Below, piece by piece: positions 1-11,514 of a stretch of DNA of 64,000 nt. A program made the position numbers and the translations under genes. The first letter of the stretch is position 1; each line of letters begins with the position of its first letter. This DNA comes from Urechis unicinctus. Its lineage: Eukaryota; Annelida; Polychaeta; Xenopneusta; Urechidae. Where the stretch lies: the NCBI GenBank assembly GCA_034190875.2, contig CM067344.1, forward strand, positions 26,381,422-26,445,421, in the 5' to 3' direction. A model generated the notes under the pieces. The model saw nothing but the letters and a program-made list of their open reading frames with translations, was not told where the DNA came from and made no database searches.

Positions 1-3000
1 CTGACTATCTTGTTCACTGATGGCAGTTATGGCTTGGAGGCACTTCTCCAGAGACTCCACAAACTCTGAATCCCTCAACACGTCCTCCGTATACTCCTTG
101 TTATCCAACTTGACACAGTTCTCTCTGCAATGTGTGAATGTCACACGGTGGGTGTTATCGCATGGTCAGTCTTCTGAGCAAACTGTTATATTTATATTCC
201 CATCCATAATAGTGATGGTTGCATTATAGCTATACAAGTCATTCAAATATGATATATTTCTAAGGGCAACAAACATTCTATGGGGCGACACACACCTTGT
301 GAATTTCCGCTCGTTAATTTTTCCTCGCAGTATGTAACATACCTATTTCAGCTGCTGTGACATTCAGACGAGAGTTCAGAAGTAACCTCATGGCTTCTAT
401 AACACTTGGAGCTCAACAAGAGGGACAGCATAACACATATTTACTAGATTGAAAAGATGGAGACCCTGGTATCCTGGAATTCAAGTAATCTTTAAGTAAA
501 TAACTGTTGAAAAAGATCATCAGCACAGTTTACCTATGGGAACACTAGTTTGTGAATGAGGTTCACCTGTGCCTGTATGATGTAGGGCCACTCAAATATG
601 GTGGCTGTACCCAGCTCATTCACCATCAAAACCTTTTAAACCTCATACATAAATTGTTGGGTTCCATAAAATTGGAACTTTGCAGGAGATGGATAACCAT
701 ATCACCTGCTCATCAAGTCTCTGTATCTGGTATCCATGACAACTTCTAGCGGGGAGAATTGCACCACCATGTCAACACACGTCTCCTCGTTTACAGCATC
801 AGAGTAATGGTTCACCAGGTCCGGCATGTTAAGCAATGAGTTTATGTACTTTACATCGGGACACTCTATCACTACCAACACGGACAGAGTGAGACAAATA
901 ATCATAAAATGACCAAGCAATTATCTTTGTACAGTATAATAAGGTTATATATTCTAAAATATCATTTGCAGCCAAGAGCTGTTGGATTAGCCAAGATAAA
1001 GCTGTACATATCAATGAATGATCTGTTTGGTTTTTTGGGCATTAACACATCTTCTTGAGTTATCTGCAAAACATACAGAGCAACTTCTCCATTCGTATGG
1101 ACCCACATTAATGGTCACTGAGTAGGAAATCAGTCGATGACTTTATCAATGTTACTCACAACTCTTCCATCTTCCATGATAACATCTTCCCCTCGCTTCA
1201 GTTCACCCAACACCGGTCCACTGTAATACGCCATTGACCAACACCATATGCTCAAGTTTAAAGGCAACTGGAATACTCAAGCTGAGAGGCCGAGAGCAAC
1301 ACATTTCTCCAACACAATGTTTCTCTGTATTTCATGAGGCTGGAAAATTACAACAAAAATGCTGATTCAAATTTGTTTTCCTTCAAAGAGAGTACAATGA
1401 ATAAAAGGGCAGTAAGATAACTAATGAATTTCTCTCATGACATAGGTAGAGTATTGCAGTGTCTGATTTCATGGTGACTTTTGCTTCCTGGGCTTGTGTG
1501 GTACCATCCTCATCAGAATTATTGTTACCAAAACGACTGGGAGACTTCTTTGCACGCTTAGCAACTGTGACATTGCATCAATATTTAAACAATTAAACTC
1601 CAGAATTAAGCACACCATTATGGAAGAGCACACCATTATGTATATATATGCACAAAAATATATCCATGGCTACATGTGGTCACAATGGTGTTATTATGAA
1701 TTGATGGCATAACACAGGAGTATGTTCATCAGACCATGCGCAGTGTGATATTAATATGGCAGACTGGTTCCTTATTGAAAATAACCAAATGTTTACCCAT
1801 CTGGGTAAAGTGGTAAAGATTCTACTCGCATGACATGATCCCCAAACACACTTCCACCTTCACAGGCAGCTGTGACGAAACAAATGGAGTAAGTAAAACA
1901 AGTACTGGGCGCTAAGGCATAGGCCAGGGGGCGCTTACTAACAAATATCCATGATGAGGTGACCATATTTGTCTGGAAATGAAAGCAGATAGAATGATTT
2001 TAAATAATTAATAACATATATTTGGGATATGCCCTTATTCATCTATCCGATGAAGTACCCTGTGAACAAAGTTATAATGCATGAATGGAGAAAAAGCATC
2101 AGGGTTTAAATTTTTTTTCTAATATTTAGGTGATATGAGAACATTGATGAATGAAAAATACTATAATGCCTGGACAAACACAAAAAGGACAACTTGAGAA
2201 GCTGATGCCACATTTGATGAAGAAAAACACCATCAGTGGATTACAAGATCAAGCAAGATATTGTAAATTTCTAAATTTACTTACTATATCTGGAGGTCCA
2301 TGAAACTTTATCTTCTTCAGACCTTGTGACTGCAAAGTGAGATATAAACCTAGCAACACAAACACATTCCTATTGAAATACCTCAATGTTAGTTACATTT
2401 TCCAACTTTCATACTTTCCCTCTCTCTCTGTCTCATATTTTAAGAACCAACAAGTCCAAGTATGTTTGTGATTGAGAGTACTGTAGGTTAGCAGTTTTCT
2501 TCTTATTTATAGTTATTTAGCTGAGCTTCAGGAGAAATGCTTAAGTTTGTAAGATCCGATTTGGCAACTTTATGCAGTTAGCAATGTGTTTATGCACAAA
2601 GAGTAATGCACAAAATTGGTTTTTAAAGTAGGTGGAATGACATAAACCCACAAGTGATGTACCTTGTGTGATACAATTTACTGGAGATGTGTGGCTTGAA
2701 CATTGTGACAATATGACCATTGAATTTTTTAGTAGGGAGATAGACCATTTCCCGGATGCAACATGGTTGTCAGAGTACTGAAGATAAGGAGTGTTTTATA
2801 TAATAGTAAGAGAGAATTAATAAATTACATTAATCAAGGTGACTCACTTAATGACCCAGAGACGTTGTCCAAAGATCTATGAGTAATGAAAACATTTTCG
2901 ATTCTTCCCATTTTCATGCTGAAAACATTGACTGGATAACATCACCACATAAACCAAAGTTTGAAAACAAAACCATATAAAAAACTAAAGTAAATGCTTG

Positions 3001-3310
3001 GAATGCAGCACATTGGCATGTTAACAGTGGCCAGCATTTTAACCCTACTACATATTACAAGGTCATCCTGACTTCCTTCCATTGAGGATCATCTGTGTTC
3101 CCTTACCAGAGTTGAAAAGATACCTGAACAGGATATAATAATATCTATGCACTATGAAATTTAACAGATTATGACTAAAAATAGCTCTTGGCTATTCCGC
3201 AAAAAGTTCTTTGTAGAGATCGTGTATGCACGTTACCCTGCTGCGCGTCGACCGCTCAGTGCACCAGCAGCATTGGCACTATTAGTGTCCTTCTGACACG
3301 AGCTCAAGTC
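1..3310 (-). pseudogene. Decayed duplicate of the ELAC2 (RNase Z long form) gene, cut by the window edge
   Basis: This stretch aligns base for base, with many small indels, to about 32374-37240, where the intact ELAC2 gene lies in the same orientation. Exon remnants are recognisable, for example the piece containing DTRYRD at about 702-880. Several lesions would break splicing or frame. About 110 bp are missing after position 629, removing the 5' end and acceptor of the exon that in the good copy spans 32932-33079. About 34 bp are missing near 538, removing that exon's 3' end. About 22 bp are missing near 410, removing the next acceptor. The donor matching 33822 has changed from GT to TT near 1279. 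Most of coding exon 1 is gone near 3170. Similarity stops at about 3308. The remainder may lie left of the window. That the copy is non-functional is an inference from these lesions. Confidence 0.85.
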
Positions 3311-3591
3311 CTTCTAAGGTCTTTTTCATATGGTGTAACGTCTTTCATAAGGGAACTTGTAGTACTTTCTTTATTTGGAGCAACTAGCAGCATTATGACA
3401 AGATGAGTTTATCTCCTTTTGTTTACGCACGGTCCAGTGCTGTAAGCTAAATCTTGCAGTAATATTGTCACATATTACTTCAAGGCGGAAGAAATCTTAT
3501 CAACAGACCATCCTTGAAAAAATAATTCAGGCATAGAAAGTTCGCAATACGCGAAATTACTGACCACATCATCTGCTCTCCGCACCAGCAT

Positions 3592-3775
3592 GGAAAACCA
3601 GCATGCTGAGAGGGGCTTGCCACTTAATACAGCTAGAAGGCATTGGAAAACCAGCATGCTGAGAGGGGCTTGCCACTTAATACAGCTAGAAGGACTTGGA
3701 AAACCAGCATGCTGAGAGGGGCTTGCCACTTAATACAGCTAGAAGGCATTGGAAAACCAGCATGCTGAGAGGGGA
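3592..3775. repeat. 53-bp minisatellite, about 3.5 units
   Basis: Units begin at 3592, 3645, 3698 and 3751; the last stops after about 24 bases. Units differ only at the last few bases (GGCATT or GGACTT). The array lies just beyond the end of the ELAC2 duplicate. A minus-strand open frame runs through it only because 53-bp units happen to lack stops in that frame. Confidence 0.9.
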
Positions 3776-5590
3776 TTGGAAAAATTTTCTTAACCAAAAT
3801 AGTATAACCATAATATATAGTATATTTTCATTATTATAACCACCTTGTCACTTAGTTCCATAATATGGTTCATAGGACTTGGTCTGATCTTCATCCGCTT
3901 CAGAAAAGTATTATGCCAGTGAATATCTGGTCAACCAGTGATGTCACTGTGGGAAGACAGCAATATTCGCTTAAAATCACAGGCGGATTAATAAAGGTAT
4001 AAGGTATTACTTTCTTCAAAATCTGACGAGTAAATTTGCTTTTAACATACAGTCTTGGGTAATACTTAATAGTTGCCCAAGTTTGTTGCTCCATATATGG
4101 ACAATCTTGACATTAAAAGTATCATAATTAAATAATCTACAATAAATATACCTTAGCAAAGGTTGAATAATAAAAACTCATGTAAGTAACATTACACCTC
4201 TTTATAACTATAGCTCACCTCTCTTACCAGTTGCTCCTCGTTAACTTTTGTACCGATCACACACAGATCATCATCTGAGCATGCTTGCATGACAATTTCA
4301 CATAAGCTTCTGTGTTGGTTGAATGTGTCATCTTTATCTTCAATCAATTAACCATGTGCATAGGCTGAAGGAAAGCATAGTATCATTTTCTTCATAACAA
4401 TTAAGCAAACTTGCACATAATTTCATTGGGGCGGAGAACAGAACGGTGGATTCGTAATGCAAACTTTCTTTAGTGATTGGTAAACAGACACACAGTGAGG
4501 TGATATTAACTTAGAATATACATGGATATGGGCTGTGTCTCCAGTCACAACACTGGGTTTTCTGTTCTTCAGAAAGACGTCTGAAATGAAATAGATATGG
4601 CTCATTTGTATCTACATTTTAACATACCCGAGTATCATTCATAATAAAAAACTATTCCAAGAGATTAAAAGACTATGCATATTCATGCTGATGTTGGAAA
4701 ATGTGTTGAGAAAATAATACAATCTGAAATATATAATCCTTGCTATGTCAGACAGCATCTTTGTGATTCATCGAATTGCTTTTGTAACCGTGGGATGAAA
4801 AATTAAGTGATATGTGCTTATGGGCACAAACGTGAAACAACACAAGATAATTTCATTAAACTGACTATGTTAAGCAGTAGCTGCAAGCAAAATAGAACAG
4901 AAAATAAAACAATCTGTAATATACATAATAAAGGACAGAAATCCAATTTTGGCTTTTAGTATTATGTGGCTGATAATGGTATCATGTAAAATTGCACTGT
5001 CCTAATACCTCATTCTGGAAGTGAGTGAGGTCACAGCATTACTGCCACTATTTGAAAATGCACCAATATACCCACAATATGCTCTTGCTGACAGCTTAAA
5101 ATGGTCATATATTAGCAAGAGCGGAAGAAAAAAACCACTTGGTGGCCAAATTCTCTTGGTCATCACTAGAATGCCTGGTATAAGATTCAAAGATCATATA
5201 AAAACAATGCTATCAATTCCAATCAATGCTCATAATGAATTAATGATCAACAGACACCAAGAAGCTGATTGATTAAATAAGCACAATAAGTTAACAAAAT
5301 CAATATGCATGGTCCTGGACATAATGTAAATTGTAAGGGAGTTTGAAAATCTGCTCTTATGTCTAAAAAGCCCAAATTTTATAGCAAGATTCCAAAATAT
5401 GTGATATTAACAACATACTTTTTTAAAGCAATATTTATGCTTTCCAGTACAAGTAAATACAAATATTTGAAAAGCAAATGTTACATCAATAACGATGATG
5501 ATTGATTGCAAACCTTTATCCAGAGGACTGATTACATTACATTGTGGATCTTGTAAATAAATTGAATGCCTCATTCTACAATTCATGTTA
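3776..5590. other. AT-rich stretch with no recognised feature
   Basis: Only short open frames on both strands, and no pair of exons that I could link. I see no repeat family member or RNA gene here. Confidence 0.6.
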
Positions 5591-5596
5591 TGTAAT

Positions 5597-6540
5597 TCAT
5601 ACATGCCTGTTTCTGTCCAATGAAGAGCATATCAGGTAAGTCTCTGTCAGTGGGGTTTCACCTACGTGACACTGGTGATTAACTTTCCACAAATCTTTCT
5701 CCACAAAGGTCTGTAGCAAGCGCTTGGCTTCACCCACCTGTCTGGCTCCCTCTACTAACTGCTGGACTTTAGCCCGTACCCGCGCATCAATTGGCAAGAT
5801 GTAAGATGCAGCCTTCAGTCATAAATGTTTTGTGAGTCCACATATTACACTTCCCATGTTTCGTCCAGACCAACACGTGAAAATTTGGACAAATAGCTAT
5901 GTGGCCCTTACCCTTCCACCTTTACCAGTCACAGGGATGCAAAGTGGCTTACCTCTCCTGTGAGGTGATTACTGTAGTCCTCTGGAAGAGGAAGCTTGTA
6001 ATACACTCCTCGTCAAGCATTTATAGGTCAAAGTTGGCATTCCTCAAGTTTCCCTTATTTGCTCTTGCACTCCTTGCAATGCCTTACGAGACCGATCCAA
6101 GACAACCTTAAGATTATACATTGAGAGTGGATTAAATTATGTCTAGCTGATCATGAATGAGGTTTCATTTACAGACAAGTGCGACTAAAATTTGCATGGT
6201 GGGGGAAATTTTTTAGTCTCTTTGCTAGGATGAATAGAGATGCGGAATAGAGCAATGTTTCAACAATATATTAATAGTATTTTGAGCCCCTTATGCATGA
6301 AAGCAAATTCTAAAGCCATCGATGGGAGATATGTAACAATATGTCAAAGACAAAACATTAAAGATGCTGTAATGTTCTGTGTCAATACCAAACAATTTAT
6401 AAAGATAAGGATTAATAACCTTTACAGAGGTCATGATCAGTACCTCTCACACACGAATGGATGCCTCACACCCCTGCTTCTTCGTATATTGGATCAATCG
6501 ACGGTGGCGTTTATATCAATTGATGCCTGATGATCTGACA
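5597..6540 (-). other. Possible exon remnants of an unrecognised gene
   Basis: On the minus strand, 5597-5797 encodes a strongly charged, helix-like segment containing ARVRAKVQQLVEGARQVG. Around 6050-6117 another short charged piece contains DRSRKALQGVQEQIRE but runs into a stop. A third short piece lies near 6430-6500. The composition looks like real protein more than random frame, but I cannot place the family, and the stop and the unclear splice sites suggest a broken gene. The pieces may not belong together. Confidence 0.2.
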
Positions 6541-6982
6541 GTTGCAAACGCCGTTCATGGAAGGCATCCAATTTCTCATCTGGAAAGGTAATGTCAAATA
6601 CAATTGGAAGAAAGGCAGAGTAAGAAACGTTTCTAAGCTGCTTATGTCATCACATTACATAAGAGACCCTGTATTTTCTCAATTAGAATTAGAGTGGACA
6701 GAGATGAGTCTCCTGTTGGTTGAGGTGGGGGTTCTAAGTGATAATATGGTACTTAGTGATAATATGGCATTAATAATAAATATAGACAGACATACCCTCC
6801 CTCCCAATACCAACACCTTTGGCCGCAACATAGGTAGAGTTTGTTGCAATTTCAAATTGGTTCTTTAGGTCGATAAATTCTTTGAAGGTGGAAACAAAAG
6901 CCATCTGTAACAGACAAAACATATATAGCACACTTCAAAAGGAATCAAATTGTAAAAATTTGCAGCATACTCATTGCATGTG

Positions 6983-7880
6983 CAGGGGTGGAAACTAACT
7001 TTTTCTGCTACAGGCCAACAGAGCCGGTACCTGAAAAAAGTTACCAGCCCGCCAAAAACCTATACAGCCCCAAACATGTGTAAGGACTTTCTGCTCCCTG
7101 AGTGTCAAATTTATTCAAACAAAAACGCATATACAGAAATAACAGGAAAAGTCTGAAACCTCAGCAAGTAGATGACAGGTGGTGACAGTATTTCAAATAC
7201 AACTGCTCATACATAAACCTAAATAAACAAATCACAGATTAGAGGTCCTTTGGCTCCTCCCCGTAGGCAAGTTTTTTGGGAGCCTTTCCTTTCCCTCCAT
7301 GAACATGACTCGCTTCTTTCTGGGGCAACCTTTACTCAATGGCCCGTGATGGGTCATAGCTTGAGGCTGGAGTGCCAGTCACTGTTAATAGGCCCCATTG
7401 AGCTGAAACGTGGTACGTTCTGCATAAGAGGCAGGGAGAGTTAAGAGAAGATCCACCAAGAGGAACAGGTTCACACATTCTTCGCCATACTGCCTGTTTA
7501 TGTGGGGACAGCTGTTCAGGGCCCTGTGAACGTTCATGTTCTTTGATGCTTTCGAGATTGAAATTTCCAGTGGCGTTTTTTAAGTAGCTCTTTGGTTGTG
7601 AGTGCTCTGCATTGTTTACAATGCATTAAAATTTGTTCATGGTCGAATACCTGCCACTCCCCAAATCTTTCCCATATCGTCTCGCATCCACTTCTCGTTG
7701 AACTTCCTTGTCCTGCGATCTCTTTCGTAGGTTCTTGTCGTTTCTTTCAGTTCCTCTGTTGTAAGTTTCACCTTCTTAGCTGGAGGAGGGTCAGCCCAAT
7801 TAAAATATTTCCACATAGTTGACGGTGCTCCACTTGCTTTCAGATTTGATTTTGGAATGTCCTCTTAACGCTGCTTATAT
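6983..7880 (-). mobile_element. Internally deleted hAT-type transposon remnant (copy A)
   Basis: The element begins at its plus-strand left end with CAGGGGTGGAAACTAAC, a classic hAT-type terminus, and reads as coding remnants on the minus strand. Near 7640-7830 there is a TTF/ZNF862-like N-terminal zinc-finger piece (with FNEKWMRDD). Near 7340-7430 the hAT dimerisation region follows, much decayed here but clear in copy B at 43170-43390. The catalytic middle is missing. Frames are broken throughout. I could not find the opposite terminal repeat, so the right boundary is approximate. Confidence 0.65.
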
Positions 7881-8155
7881 ATTGAGCTCAGTTCATGGTT
7901 TAGACAAGTGCAAGGTTTACAGTTGATGCCCCTACAAGCCATCGTCATACATGTTAAGCTGAGTAGAAGATGAGGTGACCGAGAACGTACCGGAGCGACG
8001 AGGTTCATAAACTTAAAGGTGACGCACAGTTTATCCACGTCGCAACGCTCGAATGAGGTGTTACTCACTGCGAAAAGTAATAAATTTGTATCATGTTTTA
8101 TCTTTTGGTCACGTTCACGTTGGCTGGTTGATACCAAAAGCAAATAGCGCTAACA

Positions 8156-8413
8156 ATGCGAGATTGGCGTGATCGTTCTTTGTTACGAATTATATTAATC
8201 ATTCATGAGGTAAGCGCAGACGTCAGTTGGCTTCTACATTGGACACACCCCCAATATGAAGATACGACGAAAGAATCCAGAAATACTAAGAAAGTGGAGG
8301 AACTTCACAAGTTGATGGAAGAAAAGGCACAGACGTTGAATTTGGACCTTATCAAGGATAAGGCAGAGGACATCCAGTATGTGTCACAGACTGGCAGTGA
8401 TCATCACTCATAA
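8156..8413 (+). other. Unrecognised 85-codon open frame
   Basis: The second half is a charged, helix-like segment (KKVEELHKLMEEKAQT) and could be an exon, with a possible acceptor just before it near 8265. The first half has no protein character. I do not recognise a family and there is no partner exon nearby. Confidence 0.15.
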
Positions 8414-8628
8414 AAATTCAAATCGAAACCTGGTTGACAAAGAGCATTGATTTGTAAAGAGAATATTTTTGCTACACTTGTACTAGGTTTGCCTTCTAAA
8501 GATTTGGCGCGACAATTTGGGATGCAATGCTATTACCAACATCCAAAATGTTCTAGATTATACAGACCTGTTTAGTCAGGCAACGGGGATGTGTCTTACT
8601 GATGCTAATAATTATGTGTCTGACATGC

Positions 8629-8642
8629 GGGGGGGGGGGGGG
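8629..8642 (+). repeat. G14 homopolymer
   Basis: Fourteen consecutive G bases. Three other long G runs occur in the window (8987-9003, 29590-29604, 45719-45736). Confidence 0.9.
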
Positions 8643-8756
8643 TGTGGAACAGAACAGTTATTCTGAAAAAACATTTTCAAAGCATGTACATTCCTTGTCA
8701 ACTTCAAACAACCCATTCTTGAAACTTTCATAATTTCCTTTTGTACAAAATGTTAC

Positions 8757-8774
8757 ATATATATATATATATAT
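8757..8774. repeat. Short (AT)n tract
   Basis: Eighteen bases of alternating AT. Confidence 0.85.
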
Positions 8775-8986
8775 CAATATTATTTTAATACGTATCTATA
8801 TATATCGAGAATTGAGATGAATATCCATTTATCTGCACTATTTTTGTTATCCGCCGTCTCGTGATTAGTTAGCAATTGTCACATGAACTTTTAGAATCAC
8901 TTTCATTCACGGCAACCTCCATTTTGGACGTACGACGTCACAATACGCAGTTTCAGTTTCACTCGCCATATGGTTGCAGGTCCCGA

Positions 8987-9003
8987 GGGGGGGGGGGGGG
9001 GGG
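8987..9003 (+). repeat. G17 homopolymer at the edge of the foldback element
   Basis: Seventeen consecutive G bases about 75 bp outside the left arm of the inverted repeat at 9078-11640. Confidence 0.9.
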
Positions 9004-9695
9004 TAAGTATATAGAAGTAGTATACATGTGACGGGTTTTGTTGGGCTTCATATTTGTAGGACGGCGTATGCTTTTGCCATTTTCACCTTGTATGATGGGT
9101 ACGGGTTTTTGAGATCCCGGGGCACACCCCTACTCAGGACAAGGCCAAGTGACCCCTCCAGCCTACGTGAATCCATAAAGGTTATCTATTTTTCAATTAT
9201 CTATGTGATATCGTTGAATACATATCCCCCCCCCACCCCTCTAAGGTAGGAATTGCCGATCTTGTCATTCAAAATAAACATGAACTTTACAAAATTTGTC
9301 TGGCCGGATTAAATCGCCTTTGACGAAATCTCACACGTAAACTAACTCAACTTGTTAATAAACATTCATTTATGTGAAAAATTATTCTTCATAAGTACAT
9401 TTATGTAATTATCGTGTAAAATTGGAACTCATGTATCGTTCACGCCGCATCCGGTTTAGGTCTACATTCGGTTACGATCATCGCACGACGTCATGCACGG
9501 CTAATTTTCTCCCTGATTATCCTGAATGATACTTGCATCTTGAATGAGTCATTTACACCGGCTATTTCCACAAACGTATTGCTTGAGGAAGTCATCCCGT
9601 GACACCTGGGTAACACTGACTGGGTAACACTGACACCAGACGCACGACGAAGCAGAAACCGGAAGTCAACAGATGTTAGTTTCACAAAGCTCACC

Positions 9696-9830
9696 TAAGG
9701 GGCACAGTCCGTCCATATTGAAGTGATTTCCTTTTCCTGAGCTTGGACCTGACACTTGAGGAGAACATGTAGACTCTTGAGACGCGAGGACGACCCAGTG
9801 GACGGACTGTGTCCTTTCTCGATTGTACTG
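9696..9830. repeat. Small inverted repeat inside the foldback complex
   Basis: GGGGCACAGTCCGTCC at about 9699 is matched in reverse complement by a GGACGGACTGTGTCC block at about 9800. The same motif recurs in the palindrome at 10478-10640. Confidence 0.6.
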
Positions 9831-9954
9831 CTCGATGTGGACTGCTCGTTCAGATTTGAGCCGTTCTGGGGTACTATCACAACTGACTATGGCTAACCCG
9901 GTGGCGTCACTTAAGTGTATAGAGGTAGTATTACGGGTTATGTTTTTTCGGCCT

Positions 9955-10445
9955 TTCGGCTTGTACGACGGGTTTTGTTGGGCCTCATACTTGTACGACG
10001 AGGTATGTTTTTCAGCTGCAATCTGTACGACGGGTTTTTGGGGGGCTTCATGTTGTACGACGGAGTATGTTTTTCTCTTCCCATCTGAACAGCGGGTTTA
10101 ATATGTATTTTATTGCAGTATGTCGAGATTTTCTCCCGTGATTTCCCACCGATTGTTGACAATACAAATGAAATGAATAGTACCTGTGTGACGCGCTCGA
10201 CTGTGCAAACGCGCGAAGTTGTTACTGCATGTAATCAGAAATCAGCTGATCAGATTTTAAGATTTGTCCAACACTTTTATCCTGCTTACGACGTACGACG
10301 GGTTATGCATTTGAATAATACCTTGTTCGACGGGGTACGCTTTTTGCCATTTTCACCTTGTACGACGGGCTATACTTTCGCATAATACCTTTACGACGGG
10401 GTATGCTTTTAGCTATTTTCACCTTGTACGACGGGTACGGGTTTT
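9955..10445 (+). repeat. Degenerate repeat built on TACGACGGG
   Basis: The word TACGACGGG followed by TTATG or GTATGCTTTT, then a T-rich spacer, recurs at irregular spacing of roughly 30-45 bp in two runs (about 9960-10100 and 10287-10445). Single copies sit in the arms near 9060-9105 and, inverted, near 11610-11625 and in each 546-bp unit downstream. Confidence 0.65.
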
Positions 10446-10477
10446 CGAGGTCCCGCGGCACACCCCTACCCGGCATA

Positions 10478-10640
10478 AGTCGTGAGTCATTATAATACAC
10501 TACACTCGAGAAGGGGCACAGTCCGACTTGCCCCCCCCACCCCCCCTCCACCCTCGCATACGGGACTTTATGGTTTAGGCAAATCTTCATGACGGACTCT
10601 GCCCCTTCTCGAGTGTAGTGTATTATAATGACTCACGACT
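10478..10640. repeat. Palindrome with arms of about 48 bp
   Basis: 10478-10525 is the near-perfect reverse complement of 10593-10640, with a C-rich loop of about 67 bp between. The arms contain CACTACACTCGAGAAGGGG and its complement. Likely a separate small foldback unit nested in the larger one. Confidence 0.85.
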
Positions 10641-10834
10641 GTCTCACTTCGACGAAATTACTTCCAATAGCGCGCTAGGTTTCTTTGCCTACTAGCGGGC
10701 ATGAGCTCGGTATAACATCGAAAACACCACCATTGTTTTTATATGGTGAGTACCTAATATCTTTTAAAACCGCTCAAGATAATTTCATAGGGTAGACTGC
10801 TTCATGATTTTAGCAGATTGGCAAGTTTCCTGTA

Positions 10835-10976
10835 CCCGGAAGTTCATTAATCATCAGCCATTCGTCCGGGGCGTAGAAATCACGAGCTCTGATTGGAGCT
10901 CTTATTTTGATTGTCCAATCAGAGCTCGCGATATCTTTGCCCCGTACGAAGGGCAGACGATCAATGAATTTCCGGG
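10835..10976. repeat. Palindrome with arms of about 60 bp
   Basis: The sequence from CCCGGA at 10835 pairs with the sequence ending TCCGGG at 10976. The inner part, AGAGCTCG..., is nearly perfect around a short T-rich loop at about 10903. It would form a strong cruciform or hairpin. Confidence 0.85.
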
Positions 10977-11514
10977 CACAGTAAACTTACTAAACAGCTA
11001 AAATAGCGTTTGAACTCGAAAAAAGTACCCTTTTGGATGGTTTTGTTAGGTAGAAGAACATGATATCAGCTATGGGGCGCGCCAGGCTCGCAAACGGGAC
11101 CAAAGATGGTTTAGGCAAGATTTTTGGTGAGCTGGTGGCGAAATCGTTGTTCCCCAGCCGTGGACGACGCCTTATTGAAGTCGTGCTAAGGTCGTAAACG
11201 TACGCGCGGTGAACGATGCATGAGTTCCAGTTATACACGATAATCACACAAATGTGCATATGAAGGATAATTTTTCACATAAATGTATGTTTATGAACAA
11301 GTTGAGTTAGTTTACGTGTGTCATTTCATCAAAGGCGATTTAATCCGGCCAGACAAACTTAGTAAAGTTCATGTTTATTTTGAATGACAAGATCGGTTGC
11401 TGCGCGCACGCGCGGACAAGGTTCTTCGTGTATATGTGTCATTTTGTCAATGATTATCTTTTGGCAATGCCTACCTCAGAGGGGGGATATGTATTCAACG
11501 ATATCGCATTGATA

